From Labilithrix sp. (GTDB lineage Bacteria > Myxococcota_A > Polyangia > Polyangiales > Polyangiaceae), in NCBI GenBank assembly GCA_019637105.1, contig JAHBWF010000009.1, forward strand, positions 1-64,000: a DNA stretch of 64,000 nt, in the 5' to 3' direction. Of this stretch, positions 32,507 through 42,026 are shown piece after piece. Position 1 is the stretch's first letter. Every line of letters begins with the position of its first letter. A program made the translations under genes and the position numbers. The notes under the pieces were generated by a model. That model worked only from the letters and a program-made list of their open reading frames with translations, was not told where the DNA came from and did no database searches.

Positions 32507-33355
32507 TCAGGGGCAGGCGCCGTAGACCACCCCGCCGACGTTGACCTCGGACGAGAAGCCCATGCACGTCCTGCCCGCCCCGCAGTCGTTCTGGCCGACG
32601 CGACACCAGCGCTTGCACGTGCTGACGCCGCTCGTGGTGGTGCAGACGAGCCCCGGACCGCAAGCGTCGGTCGGCGAGCACGACTGGCCCTCCGCGCGCG
32701 TGCCGCCCTCCTGGCAGTCGGTGCTGTTCTGGTCGTCGACGTAGCAGACGCCGATCCCGGCGTTCGTGACGCCGCCGCAGCTCGACGGATCGTGCAGCGC
32801 GCAGGCGACCCGGCAGATCGCCAGGTTCGGGATGGGCGCGCCGCCCGACCCGTTGACCTGCGCGCACGCGCCGGCGCCGGGGGCCGTGCACACCGCCGAG
32901 GGATCGTCGCAGAACGCGTGGCACGTCCCGAAGATGCACGTGAGCCCGAGGGCGCAGCCCGCCGTGGCCGTGCACGGGTGGCCCATCGGCGCGTTGCCCG
33001 CCGTGATGCACCGGACCGTGCCCTGCGCGTCGACGACGTCGCAGGTGTGCGTGGGGGCGCAGCCGCACTGCGGGACGACACCGCACTCGCGGCTGGGCGC
33101 GGCGCGCTCGCAGTCGTCGTCCGGCGCCGTGGAGCCCGCGTCGGAGGTGGTCTTCGACGGCGTGACCGGCGTGGCGGTCGTCGTCGGAGCGGGCCTCGCG
33201 TCCTCGGGGTCGGCCGCCGCGTCCGCCCCGGCGCCGACGAACGGCGCGCGCGAGCCGTCCGAGCTGCACGCGAGCAACGAGCCGCCGACCACGCCCGCGA
33301 CGAGCGCCGCCATACCGAAGAGCGAGAGCGTGGTGCGAGCGGGCGTGCGCGTCAT
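32507..33355 (-). CDS. Cys-rich lipoprotein, 282 aa
   Basis: Lipoprotein signal ending in GSLLAC (Cys30), then a Ala/Pro/Thr-rich linker (30-80) and a Cys-rich body of about 200 residues. Spacing repeats such as CGVVPQCGCAPTHTC, CTATAGCALGLTCIFGTC and CSPTDACGPGLVC resemble EGF/DKK-like small disulfide modules seen in many Polyangiales surface proteins. No enzymatic motif is present. It probably has a structural or adhesive role on the cell surface, inferred from composition only. Confidence 0.75.
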   Translation of the reverse strand: MTRTPARTTLSLFGMAALVAGVVGGSLLACSSDGSRAPFVGAGADAAADPEDARPAPTTTATPVTPSKTTSDAGSTAPDDDCERAAPSRECGVVPQCGCAPTHTCDVVDAQGTVRCITAGNAPMGHPCTATAGCALGLTCIFGTCHAFCDDPSAVCTAPGAGACAQVNGSGGAPIPNLAICRVACALHDPSSCGGVTNAGIGVCYVDDQNSTDCQEGGTRAEGQSCSPTDACGPGLVCTTTSGVSTCKRWCRVGQNDCGAGRTCMGFSSEVNVGGVVYGACP

Positions 33356-33509
33356 CGATGGGCCTTCGACACGAGAGCCGGCGAAGCGCCGAGCTCGAGC
33401 GTGAGCTTCCCACGTCTGGCGCCGGTCGGCACGCGCAGACGTGCGAGACCCCGAGAAGACGCTCGGGGCCCTCGCGGGGCGGACGCCGAGGCGCGGCCCG
33501 TGCGCCGCC

Positions 33510-33974
33510 TCAGGCCAGCGCGACCCGCGGCGGCACGGTCAGGTCCTTCGTGAAGACGATGCGACGGCGGCTCGGCCCGGCGTAGTCGTCGACCTCGGAC
33601 GCCTCCCAGCCCATCGCCTCGTGGAAGCGCATCGAGCCCTCGTGGCCCACCGTCGTGATCGCCTTCATGCGTTGGCACCCGAGGCCGCGACAGCGCTCGG
33701 TGAAGTTCTCGTAGAGGAGGCGGCCGACCCCTTGGCGTCGGTAGTCCGGGTGGATCCCCACGAGGTGGACGTACCCGGTCTTCGGCGCCTTGAAGACGAT
33801 GAAGCCGAGGAGGAATCCGATGAGACGACCGTCGTCTTCCACGATCAGCGCGTTGTCTCCGAGCTCGTAAAAGAAGATCGGATGGGCGAACGTGCTGATC
33901 GGTCCTCCCCACCAACGGTCGATGACCTCGACGATCTGGTCGAAGTCAGCCTTGGTGATCTTGCGCGTCTGCAT
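33510..33974 (-). CDS. GNAT-family N-acetyltransferase
   Basis: Acetyltransferase of 154 aa from the ATG at 33974 (GGCGGGA upstream), which opens [19 protein letters not shown]. The GNAT fold is clear: [17 protein letters not shown], motif A with [20 protein letters not shown] (acetyl-CoA pyrophosphate loop RRQGVG), and [14 protein letters not shown] near the end. The substrate, whether small amine or protein lysine, cannot be read. It is divergent from rpe with about 87 bases between. Confidence 0.9.
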   Translation of the reverse strand: MQTRKITKADFDQIVEVIDRWWGGPISTFAHPIFFYELGDNALIVEDDGRLIGFLLGFIVFKAPKTGYVHLVGIHPDYRRQGVGRLLYENFTERCRGLGCQRMKAITTVGHEGSMRFHEAMGWEASEVDDYAGPSRRRIVFTKDLTVPPRVALA

Positions 33975-34061
33975 GTCCCGCCTAGAGTTTCGCAAGCGCG
34001 CGCCGAGTGCAAGGCCAGGACTTCAGCTGTGGTAAGAGGCAACGCCATCGGTCGGAGCCTC

Positions 34062-34721
34062 ATGAACCAGCGCATTCTCGTCGCCCCCTCGATTCTCTCG
34101 GCAGACTTCGCCCGGCTCGGCGAGGAAATCGCGGCCGTCGAGGCCGCCGGAGCCGACTGGATCCACGTCGACGTGATGGACGGCCGCTTCGTCCCGAACA
34201 TCACGATCGGCCCGCCGGTGGTGAAGGCGATCCGCCGCGTAACCCGGCTGCCGCTGGATGTTCACCTGATGATCGTCGAGCCGGACCGCTACGTCGAGGA
34301 CTTCGCCGCGGCGGGGGCGGACACGATCACCGTGCACGTCGAGGCGAGCACGCACCTCCACCGGACGCTCTCGCACATCCGATCGCTCGGTAAGCGCGCG
34401 GGCGTCACGCTGAACCCCGCGACGAACGAGGACACGCTCCGCTACGTCCTCGACGTCGCCGATCAGATCCTGGTGATGAGCGTGAACCCCGGGTTCGGCG
34501 GGCAGACCCTGATCCGCGAGGTCTTGCCGAAGGTCGCGGCGATCCGAACGATGATCGACGAACGGGGCCTCGCGATCGACCTCGAGATCGACGGCGGGAT
34601 CACCGCGGACACCGCGAAGGACGCGATCGACGCGGGCGCGCGCGTCCTCGTGGCGGGCAACGCCGTCTTCAACACCGAGGACTACAAGAGCGCGATCGAC
34701 GCGATCCGGAGCGCGCAGTGA
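34062..34721 (+). CDS. rpe: Ribulose-phosphate 3-epimerase
   Basis: TIM-barrel epimerase of the pentose phosphate pathway, 219 aa, interconverting ribulose-5-phosphate and xylulose-5-phosphate. Signatures are [32 protein letters not shown] (catalytic Asp and metal ligands), [20 protein letters not shown] and LEIDGGI. The start is the ATG at 34062, since the family begins there. Its stop overlaps the next start (GTGA). Confidence 0.97.
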   Translation: MNQRILVAPSILSADFARLGEEIAAVEAAGADWIHVDVMDGRFVPNITIGPPVVKAIRRVTRLPLDVHLMIVEPDRYVEDFAAAGADTITVHVEASTHLHRTLSHIRSLGKRAGVTLNPATNEDTLRYVLDVADQILVMSVNPGFGGQTLIREVLPKVAAIRTMIDERGLAIDLEIDGGITADTAKDAIDAGARVLVAGNAVFNTEDYKSAIDAIRSAQ

Positions 34722-36088
34722 GGCGGCTCGCCGGAGTCGTGGCCGCGCTCGCGCTCGCGCTCGCGTCCTGCGCGGGAGCGGCGACGGCGCCGACCGCGGC
34801 GAGCGACGCCGCCCGGACGGCGCCCGACGCCGGCGGCGCCGCGGACCCGGGCCCGGAGGCCGAGGAAGGGTCGCTCTCCTCGAAGGAGTCGAAGGCCGTC
34901 GCCCGCGCGCTGACGCGCGTGAGCGAGCTCCGCGGCGTCAAGGCCACGCGCGCGGTCCCGGGCGTCCGGCTCGATCGCGACAAGCTCGTCGGGCGCGTGA
35001 AGGAGAAGGCGCTCCGCGAGTACCCCGCCGAGGCGCTCCGCCGCGAGGGCCAGCTCCTCCAGATGTTCGGCTTCGCGCCGACGACGTTCGACTACCTCGG
35101 CGAGATGATGAAGCTCCTCGAAGCCCAGCTCGAGGGCTTCTACGAGCCGAAGACCGGCACGATGTACCTCGCCGCCGATCTGCGCGGCAAGGAGGCCCAG
35201 GCGACGCTCGCGCACGAGCTCGTGCACGCGCTGCAGGACCAACGCTGGGATCTCAAGTCCCGCTCGTCGTACCGCCCGGGCAAGGGCGACGAGACGCTGG
35301 CGCTGGCGTGCCTCGCCGAGGGCGACGCGACGAGCCTGATGATGGACTTCATCATGCAGGAGCAGGAGCGCACCGCGCTCGATCTCCCCGACGAGATGAT
35401 CCGCGAGCTGATGGCGAGCGGCGTGAACGGCGCGTCGATCCAGAGCGTCCCGCACATCCTCCGGACGACGCTGATCGCGCCGTACATCGACGGCCTCTCC
35501 TTCGTGAACGCGCTCCGCCGCAAGGGCGGCTGGGCGATGGTCGATCGCGCGTGGGCGACGCCGCCGACGACCACCGAGCAGGTGCTCCACCTCGACAAGT
35601 GGGAGAGCCACGAGCCCGCCATCGTGGTGCCGGCGCCGTCCGCGGGCGCGCTCGGCGCGGGCTGGAAGCTCGACGACGAGGACACGTTCGGCGAGCTCGG
35701 CTTCGCGCTGACGTTCGAGGAGTGGCTCGACGACGCCTCCGCGCGCGCCGCGGCCGCCGGCTGGGGCGGCGATCGCTCCGCGGTGTACACGAAGGGCGAC
35801 GAGCTCGCCTTCGCCGTCCACGCCCGCTACGACGCGCTCTCCTTCGCCGAGCGCGCGATGCAGAAGCTCGCGCCCGGGCTGAAGAAGGCGCACGGCGCGG
35901 CCGCGATCGACACCCCCACCGCCGTCTGCTTCGAGCGTAAGGACCTCGGCCCGCTGCTGTTCGCGCGCAAGGACCGCGACCTCGTGATGGCCGCGGGGCC
36001 GGCGCGCGCCGCGAAGCCCGCGTGGACGTCGACCTCGACGTGCGCGCAGGCGAAGCAGTGGGCCGACGAGATCCTCGCGACGCGCTGA
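34718..36088 (+). CDS. HExxH lipoprotein, putative metallopeptidase
   Basis: Protein of 456 aa, GTGA-coupled to rpe. The lipoprotein signal ends in LALASC (Cys18). A linker of about 40 residues is followed by a helical region. The zinc-peptidase-like motif HELVH lies at 166-170 ([13 protein letters not shown]), with a downstream glutamate in [14 protein letters not shown] that could be the third ligand. The long C-terminal half ([29 protein letters not shown]) is typical of DUF-type gluzincin relatives. Coupling to rpe is probably chance of packing rather than function. The substrate is unknown. Confidence 0.8.
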   Translation: MRRLAGVVAALALALASCAGAATAPTAASDAARTAPDAGGAADPGPEAEEGSLSSKESKAVARALTRVSELRGVKATRAVPGVRLDRDKLVGRVKEKALREYPAEALRREGQLLQMFGFAPTTFDYLGEMMKLLEAQLEGFYEPKTGTMYLAADLRGKEAQATLAHELVHALQDQRWDLKSRSSYRPGKGDETLALACLAEGDATSLMMDFIMQEQERTALDLPDEMIRELMASGVNGASIQSVPHILRTTLIAPYIDGLSFVNALRRKGGWAMVDRAWATPPTTTEQVLHLDKWESHEPAIVVPAPSAGALGAGWKLDDEDTFGELGFALTFEEWLDDASARAAAAGWGGDRSAVYTKGDELAFAVHARYDALSFAERAMQKLAPGLKKAHGAAAIDTPTAVCFERKDLGPLLFARKDRDLVMAAGPARAAKPAWTSTSTCAQAKQWADEILATR

Positions 36089-36130
36089 GGTCGCCGCGCC
36101 GTCGCGCCCGCGCGAGGCGCGACGGACCTC
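36087..36130. terminator. Strong bidirectional terminator hairpin between convergent genes
   Basis: CCGTCGCGCC (36099-36108) and GGCGCGACGG (36116-36125) form a perfect 10-bp stem with a seven-base loop. GAGGT (36087-36091) and ACCTC (36126-36130) extend it. It fills the gap between the HExxH lipoprotein gene and cinA. Confidence 0.6.
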
Positions 36131-36133
36131 GGC

Positions 36134-37369
36134 TCACGCGTTCTTGCAAGCCGCGCGGACCATGGCGAGGCCCATGTACGCGGCGAGCGTCTGGATCCAG
36201 TAGCGCTCCCCCGGGAACGTCTGCTCCTTCACGACCGTCCCCTTCGGCGTCGAGACGGCGAGGTAGACGAGCCCGACGGGCTTCGTCTCGCTGCCGCCGG
36301 TGGGCCCGGCGATGCCGGTGATCGCGAGCGCGACGTCGGCGCCGGAGACGCGCCGCGCGCCGTCGGCCATCCGGGTCGCGACCTCGGCGCTCACCGCGCC
36401 GTGACCGCGGAGCGCGTCCTCGTCGACGCCGAGCACCGCCTGCTTCGCCGAGTTCGCGTAGGTGACCGCGTCGAGGAGGAGGAAGTCGGACGCGCCGGGC
36501 TCCTTCGTCAGGAGGTGGCCCACGAGGCCGCCGGTGCACGACTCGGCGATCGCGAGCGTCCACCCGCGCGTCCGGAGGGCGCGGCCGACGACGCCGGCGA
36601 ACGTGTCCTCGCCGCTGCCGTAGATCACGTCGCCGAGGCGCGCCTGGACCTCGGCCGCCGCCCGCTCGGCGAGGTCCACGGCGGCGCCGCGATCGGCGGC
36701 GCGCGCGAGGACCTTGACCTCGATCTCCGGGAAGTGCGCGCGGTAGCCGATCGTCACGCCGGCGAACGCGGCCTCGACGCCGGCGAGCTTCTCGCCCACG
36801 ACGCTCTCGGGGAGGCCGAAGGTGCGGAAGCGGACCTGATGGCTGTCGTTCGGCGCGAGCTCGCGGATGCGCGGGACGACGTGCTCGTCGAACATCCGCT
36901 TCATCTCGCGCGGGACGCCCGGCATGAAGAACGCGCGCGCGCCGCGGACCTCGACCGCGAACCCCGGCGCCGTGCCGATGGGGTTCGGCAGGATCGTGGC
37001 GCCGGCGGGGAAATCGGCCTGCTTCGCGTTGGACTCGCTCATCACGCGGCCGAGCTTCTCGAAGCGACGCCGGATGTGCTCGAGCGACGCCGCGTCGCGC
37101 TCGATCGGGACGCCGACGGCGGCGGCCACCGCCTCCGTGGTCAGGTCGTCCGTCGTCGGTCCGAGGCCGCCGGTGCAGACCACGACCTTCGATCCGCTCG
37201 CGAGGCGCTCGAGCGCGGCGACGATGCGGCCCTTGTCGTCGTCGACGGCGCAGTGCTCGATCACCTCGAAGCCGAGGTCCGTGAGCCCCGCGGAGAGCCA
37301 GGATGCGTTGGTGTTGACGAGCTCGCCGCGCGTGAGCTCGGTGCCGATGCTGAGGACCGCTGCGGTCAT
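36134..37369 (-). CDS. cinA: CinA-family protein, nicotinamide-nucleotide amidohydrolase
   Basis: Two-domain CinA of 411 aa. The N-terminal MoaB/MogA-like domain (about 1-170) has AVLSIGTELTRGELVNTNAS, VVVCTGGLGPTTDDLTTEAV and AGTAPGF-type sequence (GTAPGFAVEV), with FFMPGVPREM. The C-terminal amidase domain (about 250-411) has IAESCTGGLVGHLLT, YANSAKQAVLGV and AITGIAGPTGG. Full-length CinA cleaves NMN and ADP-ribose-type compounds in NAD recycling. Length and order are standard. It is a single-gene unit with a hairpin after its stop. Confidence 0.95.
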   Translation of the reverse strand: MTAAVLSIGTELTRGELVNTNASWLSAGLTDLGFEVIEHCAVDDDKGRIVAALERLASGSKVVVCTGGLGPTTDDLTTEAVAAAVGVPIERDAASLEHIRRRFEKLGRVMSESNAKQADFPAGATILPNPIGTAPGFAVEVRGARAFFMPGVPREMKRMFDEHVVPRIRELAPNDSHQVRFRTFGLPESVVGEKLAGVEAAFAGVTIGYRAHFPEIEVKVLARAADRGAAVDLAERAAAEVQARLGDVIYGSGEDTFAGVVGRALRTRGWTLAIAESCTGGLVGHLLTKEPGASDFLLLDAVTYANSAKQAVLGVDEDALRGHGAVSAEVATRMADGARRVSGADVALAITGIAGPTGGSETKPVGLVYLAVSTPKGTVVKEQTFPGERYWIQTLAAYMGLAMVRAACKNA

Positions 37370-37447
37370 GGGACGGTCCAGCGTACTCCCAGGGACGCCG
37401 ATCGGAAGCCGGTTCGTTCCGGCCGCGGGGCCGCGGCGGCGGCCGCG

Positions 37448-38332
37448 TCAGGGCGCGCGATCGTAGGCGCAGCGGAAGCCGATCGTCGGATCGCCGCCGC
37501 GCTCGGCGGCGGCGGCGACCTCGTGCCGGAGCCAGGTCCGGAGCTCCGTCGCCAGCCGCGTCTTCCACGAGCCGCCGCGGACGACGCGCGGGCACGGCCG
37601 GCCGGGATCAGGGCAGGCCAGCTCGACCCACTCGGCGACGTTGCCCGCGAGGTCGTGGATCCCGAGCGGCGTCGCGCCTTCGGGGTGGGCGCCGATCGTG
37701 TCCGGGCCGCTGGCGCCCTCCGCGCACGGGCCCGCCTCGAGCCCCCACGCGGCGCGACGGCAGACGGCGCCCGTGTCGCCCCACGGGTAGCGGCGCGGCC
37801 TGTCGCCGGCGGCCGCGGCGAGCCACTCGTCGTCCGTCGGCAAGCGCCCGCCCCGCGACGCGCAGTAGCCCCGCGCCTCCGCGAGCGCGACGCCGCTCGC
37901 GGCGCGCGCCGCGTCCGCTCCGTCGCACCGCGCCGCGGTCGTCGTCGCCGGGTGCGCGCACGCGCGGCCGACGGACACCTCGAAGCGATCGATCGCGAAC
38001 CGGCCGACGTGCACGGTCCGCGGAGCGACGCGGCCCTCCGCTTCCCAGTCGGACGGCCCGACCACGACCGTCGTGGGCGGGACCTCCACGACGTCGCGCT
38101 CGGGCGCGTCGCAGCCGCGCGCGGTCGCGACGAGCGGCGGCGGGCACGCGTCGCCCTCGCGCGACGCGCACACGCCGGCGGCGATCGCGGGCGTGGGGCA
38201 GCAGCGCGGGCCCGCGCGCGTGAACCCGGGCCCGCACGGGGCCGCGTCCTTCGCCGTCCGCGCCGCGACGACGACGGCGCCGATCGCCAGCGCGGCGGCG
38301 ATCGCCACGAGGGCGAGCCGCGCCCGCCTCAC
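37448..38332 (-). CDS. Membrane-anchored FGE/SUMF1-fold protein lacking catalytic cysteines
   Basis: Protein of 294 aa, GTG start at 38332 overlapping the FAH gene stop (GTGA). An N-terminal anchor ([19 protein letters not shown]) precedes a Cys-rich linker ([17 protein letters not shown]). The sulfatase-modifying-factor fold follows: [64 protein letters not shown] and IGFRCAYD. In active formylglycine-generating enzymes, two Cys lie after the RGGSY segment. Here the equivalent reads [14 protein letters not shown] with no Cys, so it is a fold relative, not an FGE enzyme. Such proteins often bind or scaffold. Confidence 0.8.
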   Translation of the reverse strand: MRRARLALVAIAAALAIGAVVVAARTAKDAAPCGPGFTRAGPRCCPTPAIAAGVCASREGDACPPPLVATARGCDAPERDVVEVPPTTVVVGPSDWEAEGRVAPRTVHVGRFAIDRFEVSVGRACAHPATTTAARCDGADAARAASGVALAEARGYCASRGGRLPTDDEWLAAAAGDRPRRYPWGDTGAVCRRAAWGLEAGPCAEGASGPDTIGAHPEGATPLGIHDLAGNVAEWVELACPDPGRPCPRVVRGGSWKTRLATELRTWLRHEVAAAAERGGDPTIGFRCAYDRAP

Positions 38333-39090
38333 GTGCTCCCGACGACGCCGATCCCGAGCTCGCCGATGCCCTCCACGGAGACGACGAGGTGGTTGCCCGG
38401 CACGAGCGGCCCCACGCCCTCGGGCGTGCCGGTCACGATGAGGTCGCCGGGCTCGAGCGTCATCGCGGCGCTGACGTACGAGACGAGCGTGGGGACGTCG
38501 AAGATCATCTGCGAGGTCCGCCCCGACTGCCGGACGGCGCCGTCCACGGCGCACGTCACGGCGAGATCGGACGGATCGAGCTCGGTCTCGATCCACGGGC
38601 CCGTCGGGCAGAAGGTGTCGAAGCCCTTGGCGCGCGTCCACTGGCCGTCCTTCTTCTGCAGGTCGCGCGCGGTGACGTCGCACACGCACGTGTAGCCGTA
38701 GACCGCGGACATCGCCTGCGCGGGCGCGATCCGTCGGACGCGCCGCCCGATGACGACGCCGAGCTCCGCCTCGTGCTCGACCCGCTCCGACTCCTTCGGC
38801 AGGACGACCGCGCCGCCCGGCCCGATGACCGACGACGGCGGCTTGAAGAACAGGAGCGGCTCCTTCGGCACCTCGTTGCCGAGCTCCTTCGCGTGGGCCG
38901 CGTAGTTGCGGCCCACGCAGACGATCTTCGACGGCCGCACGGGCGCGCGCAGGTCCGCCGGGGTCCAGGGGATCTCGATCGAGCCGAGCCGCGCCCCCTC
39001 GAAGGGGGAGCCGTCGAAGCGACGCGCTCGGTCACCATCGAGCAAAAACCAGCCCTTATCGCCGTTCTTCTCGAGCACCGCGACCCGCAT
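38329..39090 (-). CDS. Fumarylacetoacetate hydrolase family protein
   Basis: FAH-family enzyme of 253 aa from the ATG at 39090. The C-terminal catalytic domain has [44 protein letters not shown] (metal ligands Glu/Glu), [26 protein letters not shown] and [12 protein letters not shown]. This pattern is typical of acylpyruvases and 5-oxopent-3-ene-type hydrolases. The N-terminal 60 residues carry a short domain ([17 protein letters not shown]). The gene is coupled downstream to an FGE-fold membrane protein, an odd pairing. The substrate is unknown, and oxaloacetate decarboxylase activity is also possible. Confidence 0.92.
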   Translation of the reverse strand: MRVAVLEKNGDKGWFLLDGDRARRFDGSPFEGARLGSIEIPWTPADLRAPVRPSKIVCVGRNYAAHAKELGNEVPKEPLLFFKPPSSVIGPGGAVVLPKESERVEHEAELGVVIGRRVRRIAPAQAMSAVYGYTCVCDVTARDLQKKDGQWTRAKGFDTFCPTGPWIETELDPSDLAVTCAVDGAVRQSGRTSQMIFDVPTLVSYVSAAMTLEPGDLIVTGTPEGVGPLVPGNHLVVSVEGIGELGIGVVGST

Positions 39091-39290
39091 ACGCCGGACC
39101 CTAGCACCATGGCATCGCCCTGAGTCCCACCAACACGACATGCGATTCAACCGTGCGAATTTCAAAATGATTCTAACCGTCTCACCCTGAACGCGTCGTC
39201 GCGGCGGGCGCCTCCCTCGCGCTCCCAATCGCGTCTCCGGCGACCTGGATCGCTTGAAATCCACCCCAGCCGTGCCATGAAGCGCGAGCC

Positions 39291-40382
39291 ATGGGAAACC
39301 GGAGCCGTCTTCTAGGGTTGTTCATGTTCGGTGTGGTCGGGTGCGGCTCGGTCGCGGGCGCCGGGTGCGCGACCGCCGGCGGCGACGTCCGGGAGGGCTT
39401 CGAGCCGACCGAGCCGTCGGGCGTCGACGAGGACGGTAACGGCAGCGGCGACGGGGACGGCAGCGGCAGCGCGGCGGCGAAGCCCGATCAGCCCGGCTGC
39501 GCCCAGGACGCGTACACCGAGACGTTGCCGACGAGCGCGAGCCTGTCCGGGCTGACCTTCTCGCCGACGAAGGCCAACGACTACCTCCTGAGCGCGCTCG
39601 AGCTCCGCTACCCGCTCGGCAAGGCGATCGTCGAGGGCGGCCTCACGAGCTCGCTCGCGAAGACGCAGGGCAACTGCATCGACCGCTTCCTCTCCGATCG
39701 GTCGAGCGCGGCCTCGGTGCTCCGCCAGGCGACGACGGTGGTCCACGAGTGCGGTCACTTCTACGACCTCGGCGAGGCGACCGGCGGCGACGCCGCCTAC
39801 GTGATCCGCCCCGACGACCTGACCTTCACGTGCAAGAGCGGCGACACGACGAGCCGCGGCGGCAAGACCTTCGCGCGCAGCTTGATCCGGCAGGACGCGC
39901 ACTACGACAAGCGCAAGGCCTGCCCCGCCGGCACCGCCGCCCGGGGATGCGACATGTACGCGGAGATCTACCTGAACGGCAGCCCGACCGACGCCAAGTT
40001 CGACAGCGGCGACCAGGGCTACAGCTTCGTCCTCGAGGAGGCCGCGCAGTACGTGAACTCGCTCGCGACGGCGCTCGCCTTCGAGGACGCGTACACCAGC
40101 TCGAGGGCCAGCGAGCGCGACGGGATCCTCACGTTCCTCTGGTACATCGAGCGCTACCTGGCGATGGCGCGCGCCTCCTATCCGGCGGCGTACGCGCTGA
40201 TCAGCGAGGACCCGTGCTGGCGCCAGGCGACGCTCTCGGTCTGGGATCGCGGCTGGTTCTACCTCCGCGCGACCGAGGGGCTGTCGAACCTCGGGATCGA
40301 CGACGCGGCGATCGAGCCGCTCGTGACGGATCCCGAGCTCACCGCGGAGATCGACGCGCTCCGCGAGCTCGAGTGCAAGTGA
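39291..40382 (+). CDS. Lipoprotein with HECGH motif, 363 aa
   Basis: Secreted protein with a signal sequence that ends near GVVGC (Cys18) or VAGAGC (Cys26). A Gly/Asp/Ser linker (30-65) follows. A zinc-peptidase-like HECGH lies at 152-156 ([15 protein letters not shown]), with an acidic residue later in [19 protein letters not shown] that could complete the site. Six further Cys (Cys70, Cys129, and pairs near [12 protein letters not shown]) suggest disulfides. I do not recognise the family. The stop overlaps mqnD by GTGA. Its role is unknown, and a secreted protease is a reasonable guess only. Confidence 0.75.
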   Translation: MGNRSRLLGLFMFGVVGCGSVAGAGCATAGGDVREGFEPTEPSGVDEDGNGSGDGDGSGSAAAKPDQPGCAQDAYTETLPTSASLSGLTFSPTKANDYLLSALELRYPLGKAIVEGGLTSSLAKTQGNCIDRFLSDRSSAASVLRQATTVVHECGHFYDLGEATGGDAAYVIRPDDLTFTCKSGDTTSRGGKTFARSLIRQDAHYDKRKACPAGTAARGCDMYAEIYLNGSPTDAKFDSGDQGYSFVLEEAAQYVNSLATALAFEDAYTSSRASERDGILTFLWYIERYLAMARASYPAAYALISEDPCWRQATLSVWDRGWFYLRATEGLSNLGIDDAAIEPLVTDPELTAEIDALRELECK

Positions 40383-41266
40383 CCGGCCGGCCCATCCGCC
40401 TCGCGTTCTCGCCCGACAGCGACGACATCTTCATGTTCTGGCCTTTGCTCGAGGGCAAGGTCGACACCGAGGGGCTGTCGTTCACCGCCGAGCGCGCGGA
40501 CACCGAGACGCTCAACCGCCGCGCCGAGTCGACGGCCGACGCGAGCTCGGGCGAACGGCCCGACGTCGTCGCCGTCTCGATCGCGCAGTACGCGCGGGTC
40601 GCGCGCGATCACCTCTTGCTCCCGCACGGCATGTCCGTCGGGCGCGGCTACGGTCCCGTCGTCGTCGCGCCGGGCGCGACCGCGCCGCCGCTCGCGTCGT
40701 TCGCGGGCAAGCGCGTCGGCGTGCCCGGCCTCCGCACGACGGCGTACCTCGTGCTCCGCCTGCTCTTGCCGGAGTTCGAGCCCGTCGTGGTGCCCATCGC
40801 GCCGTACGCGCGCGCGTTCGAGGAGCTCCGCGCCGGGACGATCGACGCCGCGCTCCTCATCCACGAGGGCCGCCTCTTCTACGAGCGCGAGGGGACGTCG
40901 AAGGTCGTCGACCTCGGCGAGGCGTGGGCGCGCGAGACGAACGGGCTGCCGCTGCCGCTCGGCGGCAACGCGATCCGGCGCGACCTCGGGCCCGAGCTCG
41001 TCGAGCGCGTCTCGCGCGTGTGCCGCGCGTCGATCCGCTGGGCGGCGGACAACGCGCCGGAGGTCACGCGCGCGCTGCTCGCCGCGGAGACGCGCGCGGA
41101 CGTAGGGCTCGACCAGGCCTCGCTCGACCGCTACCTCGCGATGTACGCGAACGCGGACACGCTCGACGCGCCCGCCGACGTGCGCCGGGCGATCGACGTG
41201 CTCTTCGAGCGCGGACGCGGCGCCGGGCTCTTGCCGCCCGACGCGCGCGCCGACTTCGCGCCCTGA
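40379..41266 (+). CDS. mqnD: 1,4-dihydroxy-6-naphthoate synthase (menaquinone futalosine pathway)
   Basis: MqnD-type enzyme of 295 aa with GTG start overlapping the previous stop. It has the periplasmic-binding-protein-like fold of this lyase: RLAFSPDSDDIFMFWPL at the start, DVVAVSIAQYARVARDHLLL, GRGYGPVVVAP, KRVGVPGLRTTAYLVLRLL and ALLIHEGRLFYEREG. It forms 1,4-dihydroxy-6-naphthoate from cyclic de-hypoxanthine futalosine. mqnA, B and C are not in the window. It shows that the organism makes menaquinone by the futalosine route. Confidence 0.93.
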   Translation: MTGRPIRLAFSPDSDDIFMFWPLLEGKVDTEGLSFTAERADTETLNRRAESTADASSGERPDVVAVSIAQYARVARDHLLLPHGMSVGRGYGPVVVAPGATAPPLASFAGKRVGVPGLRTTAYLVLRLLLPEFEPVVVPIAPYARAFEELRAGTIDAALLIHEGRLFYEREGTSKVVDLGEAWARETNGLPLPLGGNAIRRDLGPELVERVSRVCRASIRWAADNAPEVTRALLAAETRADVGLDQASLDRYLAMYANADTLDAPADVRRAIDVLFERGRGAGLLPPDARADFAP

Positions 41267-41325
41267 CGCGCCGGCTCGGACGACCTCGCGGCGCGGTCTC
41301 CCGGCGCCGGGGTCGGCCGGGGACG

Positions 41326-41949
41326 TCAGCCGTCGTCGGGACGCCCCGAAGGGCTGCCCGCGTCGAGGACGACCGGCGGCTCGCCCGGGGAGCCAGGGCT
41401 CGTGCCGCCGCCGCTGCTGCTCGACGAAACGTCGTCGTCGTCGTCGTCGTCATCGTCGGACGCGCCGCGCGTGCACGTGACGCGTCCCTCGCTCGAGACG
41501 ACGGAAAATCCGCTCCCGCTCACGGACCACGTCCCGATCGTCGTCCCGTTCACGGTGAGCGTGCCGTCGTTCCCGAGCACGACCGAGACGGAGCCGTTCC
41601 CGGAGAGGGTGCAGACGCCGTTCACCCGCCGCAGACGGATGGTGTCCGAGCTCTTCTTGCCGTCTTCCCGGCAGGTGTACGCGCCCGAGCAATCGAACGT
41701 GCTCACGCTGCCCCCCGCGGCGCCGGGCGCCGGCTCGGACGACACCGCGGCCCGCTCCTGCGACGCGGCAGGGCCCTCGAGGAAGCCCGGCGGGCCCTCG
41801 CGATCGGTCCCGGTGCGCTCGAGCGAGCTCGGCGCGGAGTCCCAGGTCGCCACGCCGTCGGCGAGGCTCCCGCCGCCGCCGACGCACGCCGTGAGCGTCC
41901 CGACCGCGACGAGCGCCACCCGCACCGAAAGCTTCTTGTGGTTCGCCAT
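41326..41949 (-). CDS. Lipoprotein with poly-Asp tract, 207 aa
   Basis: From the ATG at 41949 (GGGAGG four bases upstream). The signal peptide ends in TLTAC (Cys22). The central domain has CSGAYTCREDGKKSSDTIRL and a beta-rich run (GTLTVNGTTIGTWSVSG) that looks like a small beta sandwich with a disulfide. A tract of nine Asp follows, encoded by a GTC/GAC trinucleotide run at 41431-41457, then Ser and Gly/Pro-rich sequence. No known family. Trinucleotide tracts of this kind can vary in length between strains. Confidence 0.7.
   Translation of the reverse strand: MANHKKLSVRVALVAVGTLTACVGGGGSLADGVATWDSAPSSLERTGTDREGPPGFLEGPAASQERAAVSSEPAPGAAGGSVSTFDCSGAYTCREDGKKSSDTIRLRRVNGVCTLSGNGSVSVVLGNDGTLTVNGTTIGTWSVSGSGFSVVSSEGRVTCTRGASDDDDDDDDDVSSSSSGGGTSPGSPGEPPVVLDAGSPSGRPDDG
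41431..41457 (-). repeat. Trinucleotide repeat encoding nine Asp residues
   Basis: A run of GTC on the plus strand (with one ATC) gives GAC/GAT on the coding strand, inside the lipoprotein gene at 41326-41949. It may be unstable. Confidence 0.75.
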
Positions 41950-42026
41950 GACGCCTCCCGCTCCGGCTGCTCCGGAGGAGAGTCTAGCAGACCGCTTCGG
42001 GGGCACGGCCGGCCCGCGCCCCGCGC

